DNA of 64,000 nt. Origin: Dendrocalamus latiflorus (Eukaryota; Streptophyta; Magnoliopsida; Poales; Poaceae). The notes under the pieces are model-generated. The model ran no database searches. It was given only the letters and a program-made list of their open reading frames with translations, and had not been told where the DNA came from. Position numbers and translations under genes: made by a program. The stretch spans positions 13,163,884 through 13,227,883 of the forward strand of contig CM029650.1 in NCBI GenBank assembly GCA_017311315.1. Reading direction: 5' to 3'. Below, one piece after another: positions 1 to 9,858 of this stretch. Numbering within the stretch: position 1 is the first letter of the stretch; each line of letters starts with the position of its first letter.

Positions 1-1169
1 GTTTCCCCTCAAGTTCAAATCTGCCCGCGATGACATCATAATCTACCAATTTTCTCAAGCCTGTCATTGTTAGTAGAAAACAAGGAAACAAATCACAAGT
101 AAATGTTCCTATCAACTACTAGGTTATGGAGGCTCAAATCAAGTCACGCATCTCTCAAGCTCTTACCAAATTCTTACAAGTTCTTACCAAAGCAAACAGG
201 TGGTGCAACCGGTGGCTGGTTCATGATAAATCTAACTCAAGTGATGAGTAAAGCGATTGCAAGGTACAACGAGACCTGTTCGGTTAGTAGAAAAGTGGAG
301 CTTGGATAGGCTATGTATTTTGTAGCAAAGGAAAACAATCAATTAATTTCAGAAATTGCACAGAATTGAATTATAGTTCATATCTAGCACTTAATCTATG
401 TTGCTGATCAACCAAGGATGGAAGAAGGCTAAAATACGTGTATGGTAATGTATAGAAGTGGTAAATGCAAGATAATTCAGTTGAATGCAATCTGGAATTG
501 AAGAGCACAAGGATTGACCCAAAACTTGGAAACTGAGGATTTCTGTCCACTGGACAGCACGTCGGTATTTTGGCCGTAACTTTCTTTCAGTTGCCTTTTT
601 TTCAATGATTCTTTTTTTCTCAGTTTTCTGACGGATGTTTCTACAACTTTTGTGTTGAGGCCAAGTTCTGGAAACCGACCTAAAAATTTGCACAAAATTC
701 ACAAGTGCCGACTGTTGCAGATTCAATCTGGAATTTTAGGTCAACTTTCACCACATATATCTCTTAACTGCCTTGGTGGAATGACGTGAAATTTTACAGA
801 TAGATGGAAAATGAAGTGTGGAATCTAATGGCGGTGGTTTCACGCACAAATAAGATTGGAAACAAAAGTTATGGCGTTTTTTGTGGCGGCTGCAGAGGAA
901 GGAAAAATCAGCCGAATTGGAATTAGGGTTTGGGGTGGGGATTTTTTTTGTTTGGATTTTTTTATAGAATCAAGGATATGACCAGCAACTAGACAAAGCT
1001 AAAACGGACACAAATTCAATTTAGCAAACCAAAACAAACAGATTGAAAGGCACAACGGGGTTTGGACAGCGGAAATTAACTCTTTTTGTGGAGCAATTTT
1101 TCTGGACTATGGGAAATAAAAATCAATCTACTAGCTAGGGATACAAAGAATTCCTACCGGTCAACTGAA

Positions 1170-1181
1170 GCTCTGATACCA
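1170..1181 (-). promoter_or_regulatory. Primer-binding site of element K (initiator-Met tRNA type)
   Basis: The minus strand reads TGGTATCAGAGC two bases inside the 5' LTR. This is the usual plant iMet-tRNA priming site for minus-strand DNA synthesis, and it fixes the orientation and the LTR boundary. Confidence 0.92.
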
Positions 1182-1563
1182 ACTGATGAGGCGATGGGGT
1201 CCCAATCTTCCGATAGGACGATAACTTCGATTTTGGCGGAGGTGACTCTTCCGACCCGACTACAACCGTACGACGACGCTTGCGCCTTAGCAATCGCTGA
1301 ACCAACCCCAAGATGTTATCAACCGTGCCAAGAACGCGGTTGACCTGACCACTAAGGTCTATTCCTGCATGCAACCGAAGAACACGCAAGAACAAGGATA
1401 GTGAGCAAACTGAAATTTGCTAGATATAAAAGTCGCACAAGGAGTTGGGGTTCTGTAACACGAATCTGTTGGTCTAGCCGACACAAGAGACAACGTGGAG
1501 TTTGCACATGGGGCTAAACTAATCTAAACAAAACCTAAGTCCTAACAAGGGAGGAGGCGGCTT

Positions 1564-1570
1564 CTTTATA
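1564..1570 (-). promoter_or_regulatory. TATA-like box in the element K 5' LTR
   Basis: The minus strand reads TATAAAG about 380 bases upstream of the LTR end. Related LTRs have TATATAAG or TATATAGG at the equivalent place (63132-63139, 7483-7490). It is the likely element promoter; position and motif are the only evidence. Confidence 0.5.
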
Positions 1571-1687
1571 GGGAGAACAACCAGGAGGGGCGTCCAAAGT
1601 GCTTGCTCTAGGGTTACAAGGCCCATGGGCCCAATTGGTGGTGGCGCAGCACCCTTTTGACTCGGACTCAAAAACCAACGTAGATTG

Positions 1688-2063
1688 TTTTGACGATTGC
1701 AGCCGGCTCGGATAGAATTTGATGATGTGGTTGGATCCGTTGGAAAGTATACTTCATAAGATTTCCATGAAGTACAAGAACGTCCCAAACGGAGTCCGTA
1801 TGAGAAAGTTACGTTCGTTTCAACTTGCACCATTGCAGCAGTCCGAATCTGATTCCAGTACGTGACCAACACGGACTCTTTTGATGATTGCGGCTGTCTC
1901 GAATACAATTTGAAGATGGGGTTGAATCCTTTAGAAAGTATACTTGATAAGCTTTCCATCAAGTCCAAGAACGTCCCAAACGGAGTCCGTATGAGAAAGT
2001 TACGTCCGTTTAAACTTGCACCATTGCAGCAGTCCGAATCTGATTCCAGTACGGGTCCAACAA
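1688..2063 (-). repeat. Two-copy near-tandem repeat of about 180 bp inside the L1 LTR
   Basis: Two successive segments share the same order of landmarks: a GATTGC(A/G)GC..CTCG start, a run around CCATGAAGT/CCATCAAGT, then AACGGAGTCCGTATGAGAAAG and TTGCACCATTGCAGCAGTCC. L1 LTRs at 7020-7380 and 15000-15200 also show two or so units, whereas the LTR at 62451 shows about one. Copy number in U3 therefore varies between L1 copies. Confidence 0.7.
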
Positions 2064-2239
2064 GGACTCTTTTGAATTGGTGTAAAAGTGACGTGGTGCC
2101 GTAAAAATATATTTTTTCATTATTAGGTAGCGTCATATTCTCATTTAAAATATGTTGAGGCTCAAGAAACGAATTCACCTTTAGCTCAATCTTGATATTG
2201 GACGCTATTGTCGTATGTGTTTGTGGCGTGGTCACATCA

Positions 2240-2485
2240 AACACTGCTCAAGTGCCTGTTAGAACCACCCTGCGATCCTTCTGTAGGACCCTCAAGCCTG
2301 TTGCTCTCATTTGCCGGCTGCATTTCTATTTTTATCCGCTCATTTTCACCCTGTGGCAGCCCCATATCCCTTGTCAGCTCACCCGATACGAACTCCATAC
2401 AAGCACAGTTTCCATTTTTTGCTCGGAAGAATTCTCGCAGGGCTGCAAACAATGAAGTTAGCTTAGTGAACCTTGCAGGAAACAA
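2240..2485 (-). other. Possible host gene fragment disrupted by element K
   Basis: An open minus-strand stretch of about 80 codons reads from 2485 into the K LTR at 2239. It includes the segments LREFFRAKNGNCACMEF and GELTRDMGLPQGENE, and its composition is ordinary for coding DNA and unlike the surrounding elements. On the minus strand a pyrimidine-rich run ending TTGTTTGCAG (near 2446) could be a splice acceptor just before LREFFRAK. I do not recognise the family, so function is unassigned. It could equally be a chance frame. Confidence 0.3.
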
Positions 2486-2754
2486 AGGCTGATAATCACA
2501 TCAAGCAATGATCTATTGATCTATCAGAAGACATGCCTGCTACTCTTCCTAGCATACGTATAGTGATGTATTTTGCGGATGAGGTCAACAGTAAGACTTC
2601 CAGAATTTTCAGTCTATAGCAAGCATATGCTTCACAACTGATTGTCTTCCTTGATTGACTGGTGATATTACATATCCTCCACCTATTATTCACAAAAGCA
2701 CATATTAATTCATTATAAACAAAGACAATAACCAGTTTTTAGCTCTCGCAGAAG
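2486..2754. other. Unassigned single-copy-looking DNA
   Basis: This AT-rich stretch has no element boundary, repeat or convincing reading frame that I can see. If the fragment to its left is an exon, this could be intron, but nothing directly shows that. Confidence 0.4.
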
Positions 2755-2982
2755 GGAGGAAAACGGAAGGGAGGATTAGGAAGGAGGGAGCGAGAGGTTG
2801 CGGGAAGAGGTGGGGGGCAACGGTTGCGCGAGGAGGGAGGCGCGTGCGGGTGCGGCGGTTGCATTAGGAAGGAGGGGAGGAGGCGAGGGCGGAGCGGAGT
2901 GGGGGGAGGAGGAGGCGGCGGCGCGGGGTGGGGAGGAGGAGGCGGCGGCGGTGCGGGGTGGGGTGGGGAGGAGGAGGCTAGG
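2755..2982 (+). repeat. G-rich low-complexity tract
   Basis: Irregular GGAGG, GGCGG and GGGGTGGGG motifs with almost no C-runs on the plus strand. It is the same kind of sequence as 4200-4600, and the two tracts flank the L4-like LTR piece. Long frames here encode only Gly/Arg/Glu-rich or Pro/Ser-rich repeats and are not credible genes. Confidence 0.75.
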
Positions 2983-4195
2983 TGACATGCATCATTTTTT
3001 GCATATATTTAGCCGTCATTTTACCCTCATATTTTTCATATTTTGGGACCATTTATCATCATTTATACGTTTTTCCATATTTAATTGCTTGAAATGGACC
3101 ATTTTACATTTGTTTGTACTTTTTCACAGGCTGGCGCGAACAAGGCGCATAAAAGACAAATTCAGCATTCCAGGACTGCTCCATACCGATGTACGTGTTT
3201 CATGAACACGTAGGATCTTTCCGCGAAGAAAACGGAGCTCTGGAGGTCTAAATCAGAAGAAATCACAATGGGGAAGGACCTAATTGTAAACCCTAGATTT
3301 TTTGGAGGGCTAATTCGCAAATTGCCGAAATCCCACACCGGCCTACATGCCTAGCCGCCGCCGAAAGAAACGCCTGAGCCCGGTATTGCTTCTCCCTTCT
3401 CCTCCCGTTGCTTTCCTCCCCATTTCTCTGCCTCGGCGTCGGCGAGTCCGGGCCATCTCGCCGGCAGCCGCCCGCCTACTCCCGTTTGCATCCACCGCGC
3501 CGCCCCTTCCTTCTCCCCCTTCTACTCTCCTTCCCCAGCGCCATCATCCTCCACCAGACACTTCTCCACCCGCGTCCTGCCGCTCCTCTTGCCCCACCTC
3601 GGCGCCGCCACTCCAGATCCACCGGCCGCCGCTTGCTCTCTTCCGCCGCCCCCTTCTCGTCTGCTCCTCTCACCCCCCTCTTCTTCTCCATCCACGGCGC
3701 CGGCGAGGCCGGGCCATACCTCGTCGGCGGCCACACCCTCACCCCGCCACAGCTCTCCCGCAGCTCCTCCGCCTCTCTCCTCCCTCCTAAACTCCCTCCG
3801 GCCGCTCCTTCTCCACATCCGCCGCCACATCCTCACTTCCCCGCCTTCCTCTTCCTCTCCCACATCAGCGCCGCCGCCGTCTTGCTCTCCCTCCACCGCC
3901 TCCCTTCTCAACTCTCTCCGGCCACCTCCACAAGGCGCCGCCCCTCTATTCCACCTCCATCAACACCGGCCGCCACCCTCTGTTCCGTCTCCTCTCGGAT
4001 ACATCACCGTCCTTCCTCCTCCCTACTGCTTCTCCTTTCTTCCACCGCGCCGCCGTCGACTTCCACCACCGGCCGCCGCACCCTCATTAGCGCCACTCTT
4101 CGGCTACCACCGGCGAGCGCCGCCGCTCTCCACCATCAACCGGCCGCACCCACCGTCTCTCTCCTTGGCCCCCTTGTGCTTCCCCTCTTCACTGC
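2983..4195 (+). repeat. L4-family LTR fragment (plus), C-rich in its 3' half
   Basis: It begins TGACATGCATC. Its first 400 bases match, with moderate divergence, the minus-strand LTR ending at 53076, sharing an ordered series of landmarks such as TGACATGCATCAT, AATTGCTTGAAATGGAC, GGCGCATAAA, ACACGTAGGATC and AGAAATCACAATGGG. From about 3350 it becomes extremely C-rich, as does the other copy. The 3' end near 4195 is judged only from the change to G-rich DNA. No primer site or coding region follows, so it is a solo or truncated LTR. Confidence 0.55.
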
Positions 4196-4199
4196 TTTT

Positions 4200-4600
4200 T
4201 TAGAGCGGGGGAGCGGGGGAGGAGGCGGCGGCGGAGCGGAGGAGTGGGGGAGGAGGCGGTGCGAGGTGGGGTGGGGAGGAGGAGGCGAGGGCGTTGCGGG
4301 GGAGGATGCGGCGGCGGAGCGGAGGAGTAGGGGGAGGAGGAGGCAGCGGCGGCGCGGCGGTGGAGCGGAGGAGTGGGGGGGAGGAAGCGGCGGCGGCGCG
4401 GGGTGGAGAGGAGGCGAGGCCGGAGCGGCGGAGGAGGGAGGAGGGAGGGGAGGAGGCGAGGGCGGCGCGGCGGAAGTGTCGGTGGGGAGGAGCGGCGGAG
4501 AATCTGTGGGGAGTAGGCCAGGGAGGAGAGAGGCGACGGGATTCGTGGGAGGAGGCGAGGGCGCACAGTTTTCGTGAGGAGGGTGGGCCCACACGTCAAG
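4200..4600 (+). repeat. G-rich low-complexity tract
   Basis: GGAGGAGGCGG-type irregular repeats, similar to 2755-2982. The abrupt switch from C-rich (3350-4195) to G-rich (4200-4600) on one strand marks a junction. The sequence after it (4600-4650) looks ordinary. Confidence 0.7.
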
Positions 4601-4718
4601 GAAGTGTAGGATGCACCATCACCTTGAACTCCTCTTTTTAAGGAGTAGAGATGAGAGGGAAGTAAAATTTAGTACGCATCTAATGCCTATGTGTTAATCT
4701 CTTTTTGCACCATCTAGT

Positions 4719-5108
4719 ATGGACAATCTGAATAAAGATGATGAATTATGGAAGAACTTACAAATCTTTTTACCCATGCTAGATAAATTTGCTATTGCTC
4801 AATTGAGATATGATTATGTGGAAGAACTTTGCTTGATTCCAAAAGTTGTAAATTTGCCCAAATGTGCCACCACTGTAAGTTTACAACTTCAGAGATTTGA
4901 ATTGCATAAATGCTTCACTTATATTTGCAAAACAAGTTGCAATAATTACTGTGTGAGAAATATTGATTTGCTCATTAACATATATGATTACTCCTGGGTT
5001 AATAATACAATAAGCTTTTATGAATGCTGCTGTTGTATAACATTAATTGTGCAACAACAAAAAACTGTTAAAACGGATGACATATACATATACCATGCAT
5101 ACACCTTG
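4719..5108 (+). pseudogene. Accessory protein remnant of element H, related to the C-terminal part of the E protein
   Basis: About 130 open codons beginning MDNLNKDDELWKNL. The last 40 residues, with a WVNN...CCCCI..IVQ stretch and the ending YIYHAYTL, align with the E protein (MYAFDSCCSINWFVQ ... YIYHAYTL). The frame is cut at 5108 by the solo LTR and resumes at 6311, with a tail containing KSRGRLC before the polypurine tract, as in E (KPRTAF). The first 85 residues have no match I recognise, in E or elsewhere. Function is unknown. It is too incomplete to be active. Confidence 0.55.
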
Positions 5109-6305
5109 TGATGAGGCGATGGGGTCCCGATCTTCCGATAGGATGATAACTTCGATTTTGGCGGAGGTGACTCTTGCGACCCGACTACAACCGTACGACG
5201 TCGCTTGCGCCTAGCAATCGCTGAACCACACTCCAAGTCGTTATCAACCGTGCCAATAGCGCGGTTGACCTGACCACGAAGGTTTATTCCTGCATGCAAC
5301 CGAAGAACACGCAAGAACAAGATAACAAGCAATCTGAAATTGCAAATATTTATATTAAGCTCAAAAGGTGGGATTCCGCAGAAGGTTCTTTACGGTTGGT
5401 CTAGCCGACACAAGCGAAGAATAAAAGTTTTCTCAATGGAAAAACTAATCAAACGAAATCCAAGAAAACTAGAAGGGTGCAGCCTCCTTAAATAGGGGTG
5501 GGGAAGCCACACAAAACTAAGGAAAAGGGGGTACTATTCATGGTACTGTTCACGTGAATAGTAACACATGAACTGTATGGGCCTAGGTGGGGGAGCACCT
5601 CCCCTTTGGGCCCAAACATTACAAGGCCCAATTTCACCCAAATAGGTGATGCAGCACCTTCTTCAAGTGATTGCGGTAAGCACAGAAAAAATTTGGAGAT
5701 GAGGCTGGATCCATTGGAAAGAGGACGAGAAAAGCTTTCCATCGAGTACTTGTGGACCTCAAACGGACTCCGTATGTGAAAGTTATGCACATTTGAAGTT
5801 GGGCCGTCGTGCTGAATCCGAACTGATCTGGAGGCCGAATTGGATTCCAAAACGTGTCCAAGTTGAACTCTTGCTTGAATTGGTGCAAACATGATGTGGT
5901 GCTACAAAAATATATATTTTCATCATTAGGTAGCATCATATTCTTATTTAAAATATGTTGAAACTGAAGAAACGAATTCACCTTTAGTTCAATCTTGATA
6001 TTGGGCGCTAGGGTCATATGTATTGGTGGCGTGGTCACATCATCCTCCCCTTCTTGATAGAAAACCGTCGTTGGTTTTAGCATATGTGTAGCCTCACGTA
6101 TTGCATGATCTTCATCATAAATCTCGGTACATAATAACAAACGCAACAAACTCTCATTATGTAATATCATAAGTTCTTTATCAAAAAAGTAAAACCTCTT
6201 TGAAACGAGCTCACCTTATAATTTAAGCGATGCGTAAGAGCTCTTGTAATTGGAACAACAAGCATAGCAAATATGGTTGTATCCATAGGGGTCGTGTCCT
6301 CATCA
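5109..6305 (-). repeat. Solo LTR, L1 family long form (1197 bp), TSD CCTTG
   Basis: In minus orientation it begins TGATGAGGACACG at 6305 and ends GCCTCATCA at 5109. It is bracketed by perfect 5-bp duplications, CCTTG at 5104-5108 and 6306-6310. It is longer than the K, F and 14493 LTRs because about 260 bases precede the point where those begin (TGATGTGACC, at 6043). Immediately before that inner start lies a purine-rich tract (AAGAAGGGGAGGA on minus). It interrupts the H reading frame and is one arm of a large inverted repeat with the LTR at 6379. Confidence 0.93.
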
Positions 6306-6378
6306 CCTTGGCTTCTTTGTTACCTTATTTTCAGTTTATCAAAAGCCGAGGACGGCTTTGTTTGCAAGAACGGGAGGA

Positions 6379-7868
6379 TGATAAGAACATTACCCTATGG
6401 ATACAACCATATTTGCTATGCTTGTTGTTCCAATTACAAGAGCTCCTACGCATCACTTAAATTATCAGGTGAGCTCGTTTCAAAGAGGTTTTACTTTGTG
6501 TCATAAAGACCTTATGATACTACATAATGAGAGTTTGTTACGTTTGTTATCATGTACCGAGATTTATGATCAAGATCATGCAATACGTGAGACTACACAT
6601 ACATTAAAACCGATGACGGTTTTCTGTCAAGAAGGGGAGTATGATGTGACCACGCCACAAACACATATGACATTAACGCCCAATATCAAGATTGAACTAA
6701 AGGTGAATTCGTTTCTTCAGTCTCAACATATTTTAAATGAGAATATGATGCTACCTAATGATGAAAATATATATTTTTACAGCACCACGTCACTTTTACA
6801 CCAATTCAAGCAAGAGTTCAAGATGGACATGTTTTGGAATCCAATTTGGCCTCCAGATCAATTCGGATTCAGCCTGACAAGCCCAACTTCAAATGTGTAT
6901 AACTTTCACATATGAAGTCCGTTTGAGGTCCACGAGTACTTGTTGGAAAGATTTTCTCATCCTCTTTCTAATTGAACTGGTATCACCTCTATTTTTTTCT
7001 GTACGGACAGCAATCATCAAAAGAGTTGGGCACGTATTGGAATCAGATTCAGAATGCTACAATGGTGCAAGTTTAAATGGACGTAACTTTCTCATACGGA
7101 CTCCGTTCGGGACGTTCTTAGACTTGATAGAAAGCTTGTCAAGTCTACTTTCCAAAGGATTCAACCCCCTCTTCAAATTCTATCCGAGCCGGCCACAATC
7201 GTAAAAGAGTCCGTGTTGGGCATGTACTGGAATCGGATTCGGACTGCTGCAATGGTGCAAATTTAAACGGACATAACTTCCTCATACGGACTCCGTTTGG
7301 AACGTTCTTGTACTTCATGGAAAGCTTAGGAAGTCTACTTTCCAATGGATCCAACCTCATCAAAAGAGCCCACGTTGGTTTCTGAGTCCGAGTCAAAAAG
7401 TGTGCTGCGCCACCACCACTTGGGCCCATGGGCCTTGTAACCCTAGGGCGTGCACTTGGACGCCACCCCTGGTCGTTCTCTCTATATAGGAGCCGCGGGC
7501 TCCATTGCTAGGACTTGGATTTCGTTGAGTTTAGGTTTAGCCATTATGCAAACTTCTGTTCTTCAGGTGTGTCGGACGACCACCTGTCAAGACAGCCTTC
7601 GGAATCCCACCTTTTGATCTCAATTTATATATTTGCAATTTCAGATTGCTTGTTATCTTGTTCTTGCATGTTCTTCAGTTGCATGCAGGAATAGACCTTC
7701 GTGGTCAGGTCAACCGCGTTTTTGGCACGGTTGATAATAACTTGGAGTGTGGTTCAGCGATTGCTAAGGCGCAAGAGATGTCGTTTGGTTGTAGTCGGTT
7801 CGCAAGAGTCACCTCCACCAAAATCGAAGTTTGAACTATCGGAAGATCGGGACCCCATCGCCTCATCA
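6379..7868 (+). repeat. 3' LTR of element H (L1 family long form, 1490 bp)
   Basis: It starts TGATAAGAACATT right after the polypurine tract and ends GCCTCATCA at 7868. The inner short-form start (TGATGTGACC) occurs at about 6652, preceded by CAAGAAGGGGAG. A TATA-like box lies at 7483-7490 (TATATAGG). A sense frame at 6397-6915 is the LTR-encoded protein module, present twice in tandem: a PITRAP..HHLNYQV part, then a NSFLQSQ..MMLPNDENIYF part. At 7869 it joins gag coding sequence with no primer site or leader, so the right junction is rearranged. Confidence 0.85.
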
Positions 7869-7869
7869 G

Positions 7870-8848
7870 ATGTCCTCATCAGGGGCCGGCGCGCAGCACC
7901 AAGTACCCAACTTTGTGCGACGTGCACAGTCGCATGACGATGCACGCTACTACGAAGATGATGAGGACATGTCCGATGGCCGTGGAGGCTATCCACGACC
8001 ACCACGGCGTGATTTTTTTGATCGCCGGGCTGCTGCAAATGGAGGACACTGCGGAGGTGTGGAACGTGAGGACGACAGTATTGGTCGCATCAAAATCACC
8101 ATACCGGAGTTCAAGGGCAGAGCTGATGCGGAGGCTTATTTGGAGTGGGAGATGCGTGTAAATCAGATTTTTGACAACCACAACTACTCTGAAGACAAGA
8201 AGGTTCCTGTAGCTTCGATTGAGTTCACCGAGTACGCTATTATTTGGTGGGATCAATTGAACCGTGCAGGTGAACGTCCACACACTTGGGAGGCGATGAA
8301 GCGAGTCGTGAGGGACCGTTTGTACCAGTATACTACACACGCACACTGCATACAAAGCTACTAAGGTTGAATCAAGGCTCCAAGTCCGTAGATGAATACT
8401 ATCAGGAGATGCAAGTGCTCATGATCCGTACCGGAGTTCGTGAGTCCGAGGAGGCTACTATGACAAGATTCTTTGAAGGGCTGAACGACGATGTGCGGAA
8501 TCGTGTTGATTTGATGCAATACGACACTGTACAAGAGCTACTTCACCAAGCAGAGCGTTCTGAACAATGGGTAAAAGACAACCATCCCAAGGTTACCTGA
8601 ACTCATACATCAACTTGGCGGCGCCCAAATCAGCAAGAGGGTGAAGGAGGCATACGTTATAAGCCGGTTGCATCCACTAAATCGGTTGGAACTCCGTTTA
8701 AAGAAGCATGTAAGGTGGCAAGTTCAGCTGGCAAGGAGGCATCCAAATCTGATTCTAGCACTTTCTCCACTGCTAGAACAAGTCAAATTGAGTGTTTTAA
8801 GTGTAAGGGCAGGGTTCACATGATGAGGGATTGCCCAAATGCAAGGTA
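7870..8848 (+). pseudogene. gag fragment with intact CCHC zinc knuckle
   Basis: The start codon at 7870 (MSSSGAGAQHQ) lies one base beyond an LTR end, so the normal leader is missing. The gag core is visible as GRIKITIPEFKG, AYLEWEMRV and IIWWDQL, then after a one-base frameshift near 8320, FVPVYY, RLNQGSKSVDEYYQEM and MTRFFEGL. A zinc knuckle of CX2CX4HX4C form (CFKCKGRVHMMRDC, about 8797-8838) packages RNA in intact elements. The fragment ends abruptly at 8848, where it joins mid-LTR sequence. A stop follows the gag core near 8600, so no functional protein is expected. Confidence 0.8.
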
Positions 8849-9208
8849 ATCGAGTCCTATTCGGCCTCCAAGTGTTTGGCTGACTCTCTACCCCTTGTAT
8901 CTCTTTAAAAGACAGCCGCCACCCTTGTAAAATTTAGACCACTTTTGATAATAGAATACTCTTGTTCTTTCTGATGGGCGAACCAACTTGAGGGAATTGG
9001 GAGTTCACTGAAATCAAGATCGTTCAACCTTTCCGCTAGGAATTGAGAGCGCAATGGAACTTCATCGGTGGTCGTGAAGTTCAGCACGTGTGGTTGGGCG
9101 AATTATAGAGTGCTAACTCTTGCATTGGCCACGGGAGATCACTACGGTTCATCGAATCCTCATGAGTATCCAGATTCTACGTCGAGAAGATCGGGCGACC
9201 CCGTGTCA
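8849..9208 (+). repeat. Truncated recombinant 5' LTR of element J
   Basis: The first 80 bases (TAATCGAGTCCTATTCGG onward) resemble the middle of the AB-family LTR (B, about 35340-35420). From about 8930 the sequence follows the L2-like LTR seen at 17410-17660 (minus). It ends CGACCCCGTGTCA at 9208, just before the primer site. The 5' half of the LTR is missing. Confidence 0.7.
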
Positions 9209-9782
9209 TCTTGGTATCAAAGCGCGGTTTACTCGGTAGGATTATTTACCCTTACTTTTCGATTGTTTTACTTCTGTTCCTATAGTTCATTAAAACCAAA
9301 AATTGCCACCAAAAAAATCCAAACCCTAGTTTCGCATCTGTTATTTTCGTGAGTTTTATTAAGTCTTGATCCATTAGAAATTTTGTTTAGGTGCTGATCA
9401 TTCGTGTTTATTTGCGTAACTTAATCTTTGTGTCCAATCCAAAATTCAAAAAATAAAATCTTGCTGAAATTTTTTCATCAATTGAGACTAGCTATTGAAT
9501 ATTGCATCTAGGGCTGCTCTTGAGTATTTTACACCTTGCTGAATATTTTTGACCTGTGCAAATTCAAAGATACTAACTATTAAATCTAGTTTGGCCTTTG
9601 AAAAAAAGAAAAAAAGTCACAGATTGACTAAAGAGAGACAGAGAGAGAAGAAGAAGAAGAAAAAAATAATGGCCGAATTTGGGTGAGTTCTTAGTCCATA
9701 AATTTAGATTGTGTAATTTAATTTCTTGAGCAATCTCGTGCCCTTACATTCATGTCATTGCAATTGGCTAGCGTCTCTCCTC
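9209..9782 (+). mobile_element. Element J: primer site and leader only
   Basis: A variant primer site, TGGTATCAAAGCGC at 9212-9225, has one change from TGGTATCAGAGC. It is followed by leader DNA matching the E leader (22985-23794, minus), including AAATCCAAACCCTAGTTT and the GAGTTTTATTAAGTC stretch. A purine-rich run lies at about 9598-9670. At about 9783 it switches to inverted E-like sequence. No coding region remains. Confidence 0.75.
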
Positions 9783-9858
9783 GACTTTGCTAAGCACATG
9801 GACAAGTCATTAATGGGCCAAACCAAATTAAGTTGTTCAAATATGGGGGAGAAAAGTT

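Larger units (their letters stand above)
1..2239 (-). mobile_element. Element K: 5' part of an L1-family gypsy retrotransposon, cut by the window edge
   Basis: The order on the minus strand is 5' LTR (2239 to 1184), primer-binding site (1181 to 1170), then untranslated leader running out of the window at base 1. No gag or pol is inside the window. The leader matches 13437-14479 (minus) and 63534-64000 (plus), so it is a family leader. The LTR joins non-element DNA cleanly at 2239/2240; the expected target duplication would be AACAC (2240-2244), but the other end lies outside. That it is a Ty3/gypsy element is inferred from its relatives. Confidence 0.85.
1184..2239 (-). repeat. 5' LTR of element K (L1 family, short form, 1056 bp)
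   Basis: In element orientation it starts TGATGTGACCACG at 2239 and ends GCCTCATCA at 1184, two bases from the primer site. It has a TATA-like box (CTTTATA on plus, 1564-1570) and an internal near-tandem duplication (about 1688-2063). Its U3 carries a sense reading frame (about 2239 to 1519). Part of this resembles the LTR-encoded protein tails of the other families, with a pattern NSFL...LPN..IYF. Confidence 0.9.
4650..6378 (+). mobile_element. Element H: 3' internal remnant of an E-like non-autonomous element, split by a solo LTR
   Basis: Internal sequence on plus (about 4650-5108 and 6306-6378) ends in a purine-rich tract (AAGAACGGGAGGA, 6366-6378) directly before a 3' LTR at 6379. The two parts rejoin across the solo LTR at the duplicated CCTTG, and the rejoined protein frame matches the tail of the E protein. 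The 5' part of the element is missing and the start near 4650 is uncertain. Confidence 0.7.

Noticed and set aside
1519..2244. 241-codon minus frame near the left end
   Set aside because: It is not an independent gene. It lies in the K LTR, starts in the flank and represents the LTR-encoded module plus U3 sequence.
3408..4577. Open frames of up to 389 codons on plus and overlapping ones on minus
   Set aside because: They are Ser/Pro/Arg or Gly/Arg repeats from C-rich and G-rich low-complexity DNA, open in many frames at once, with no domain.
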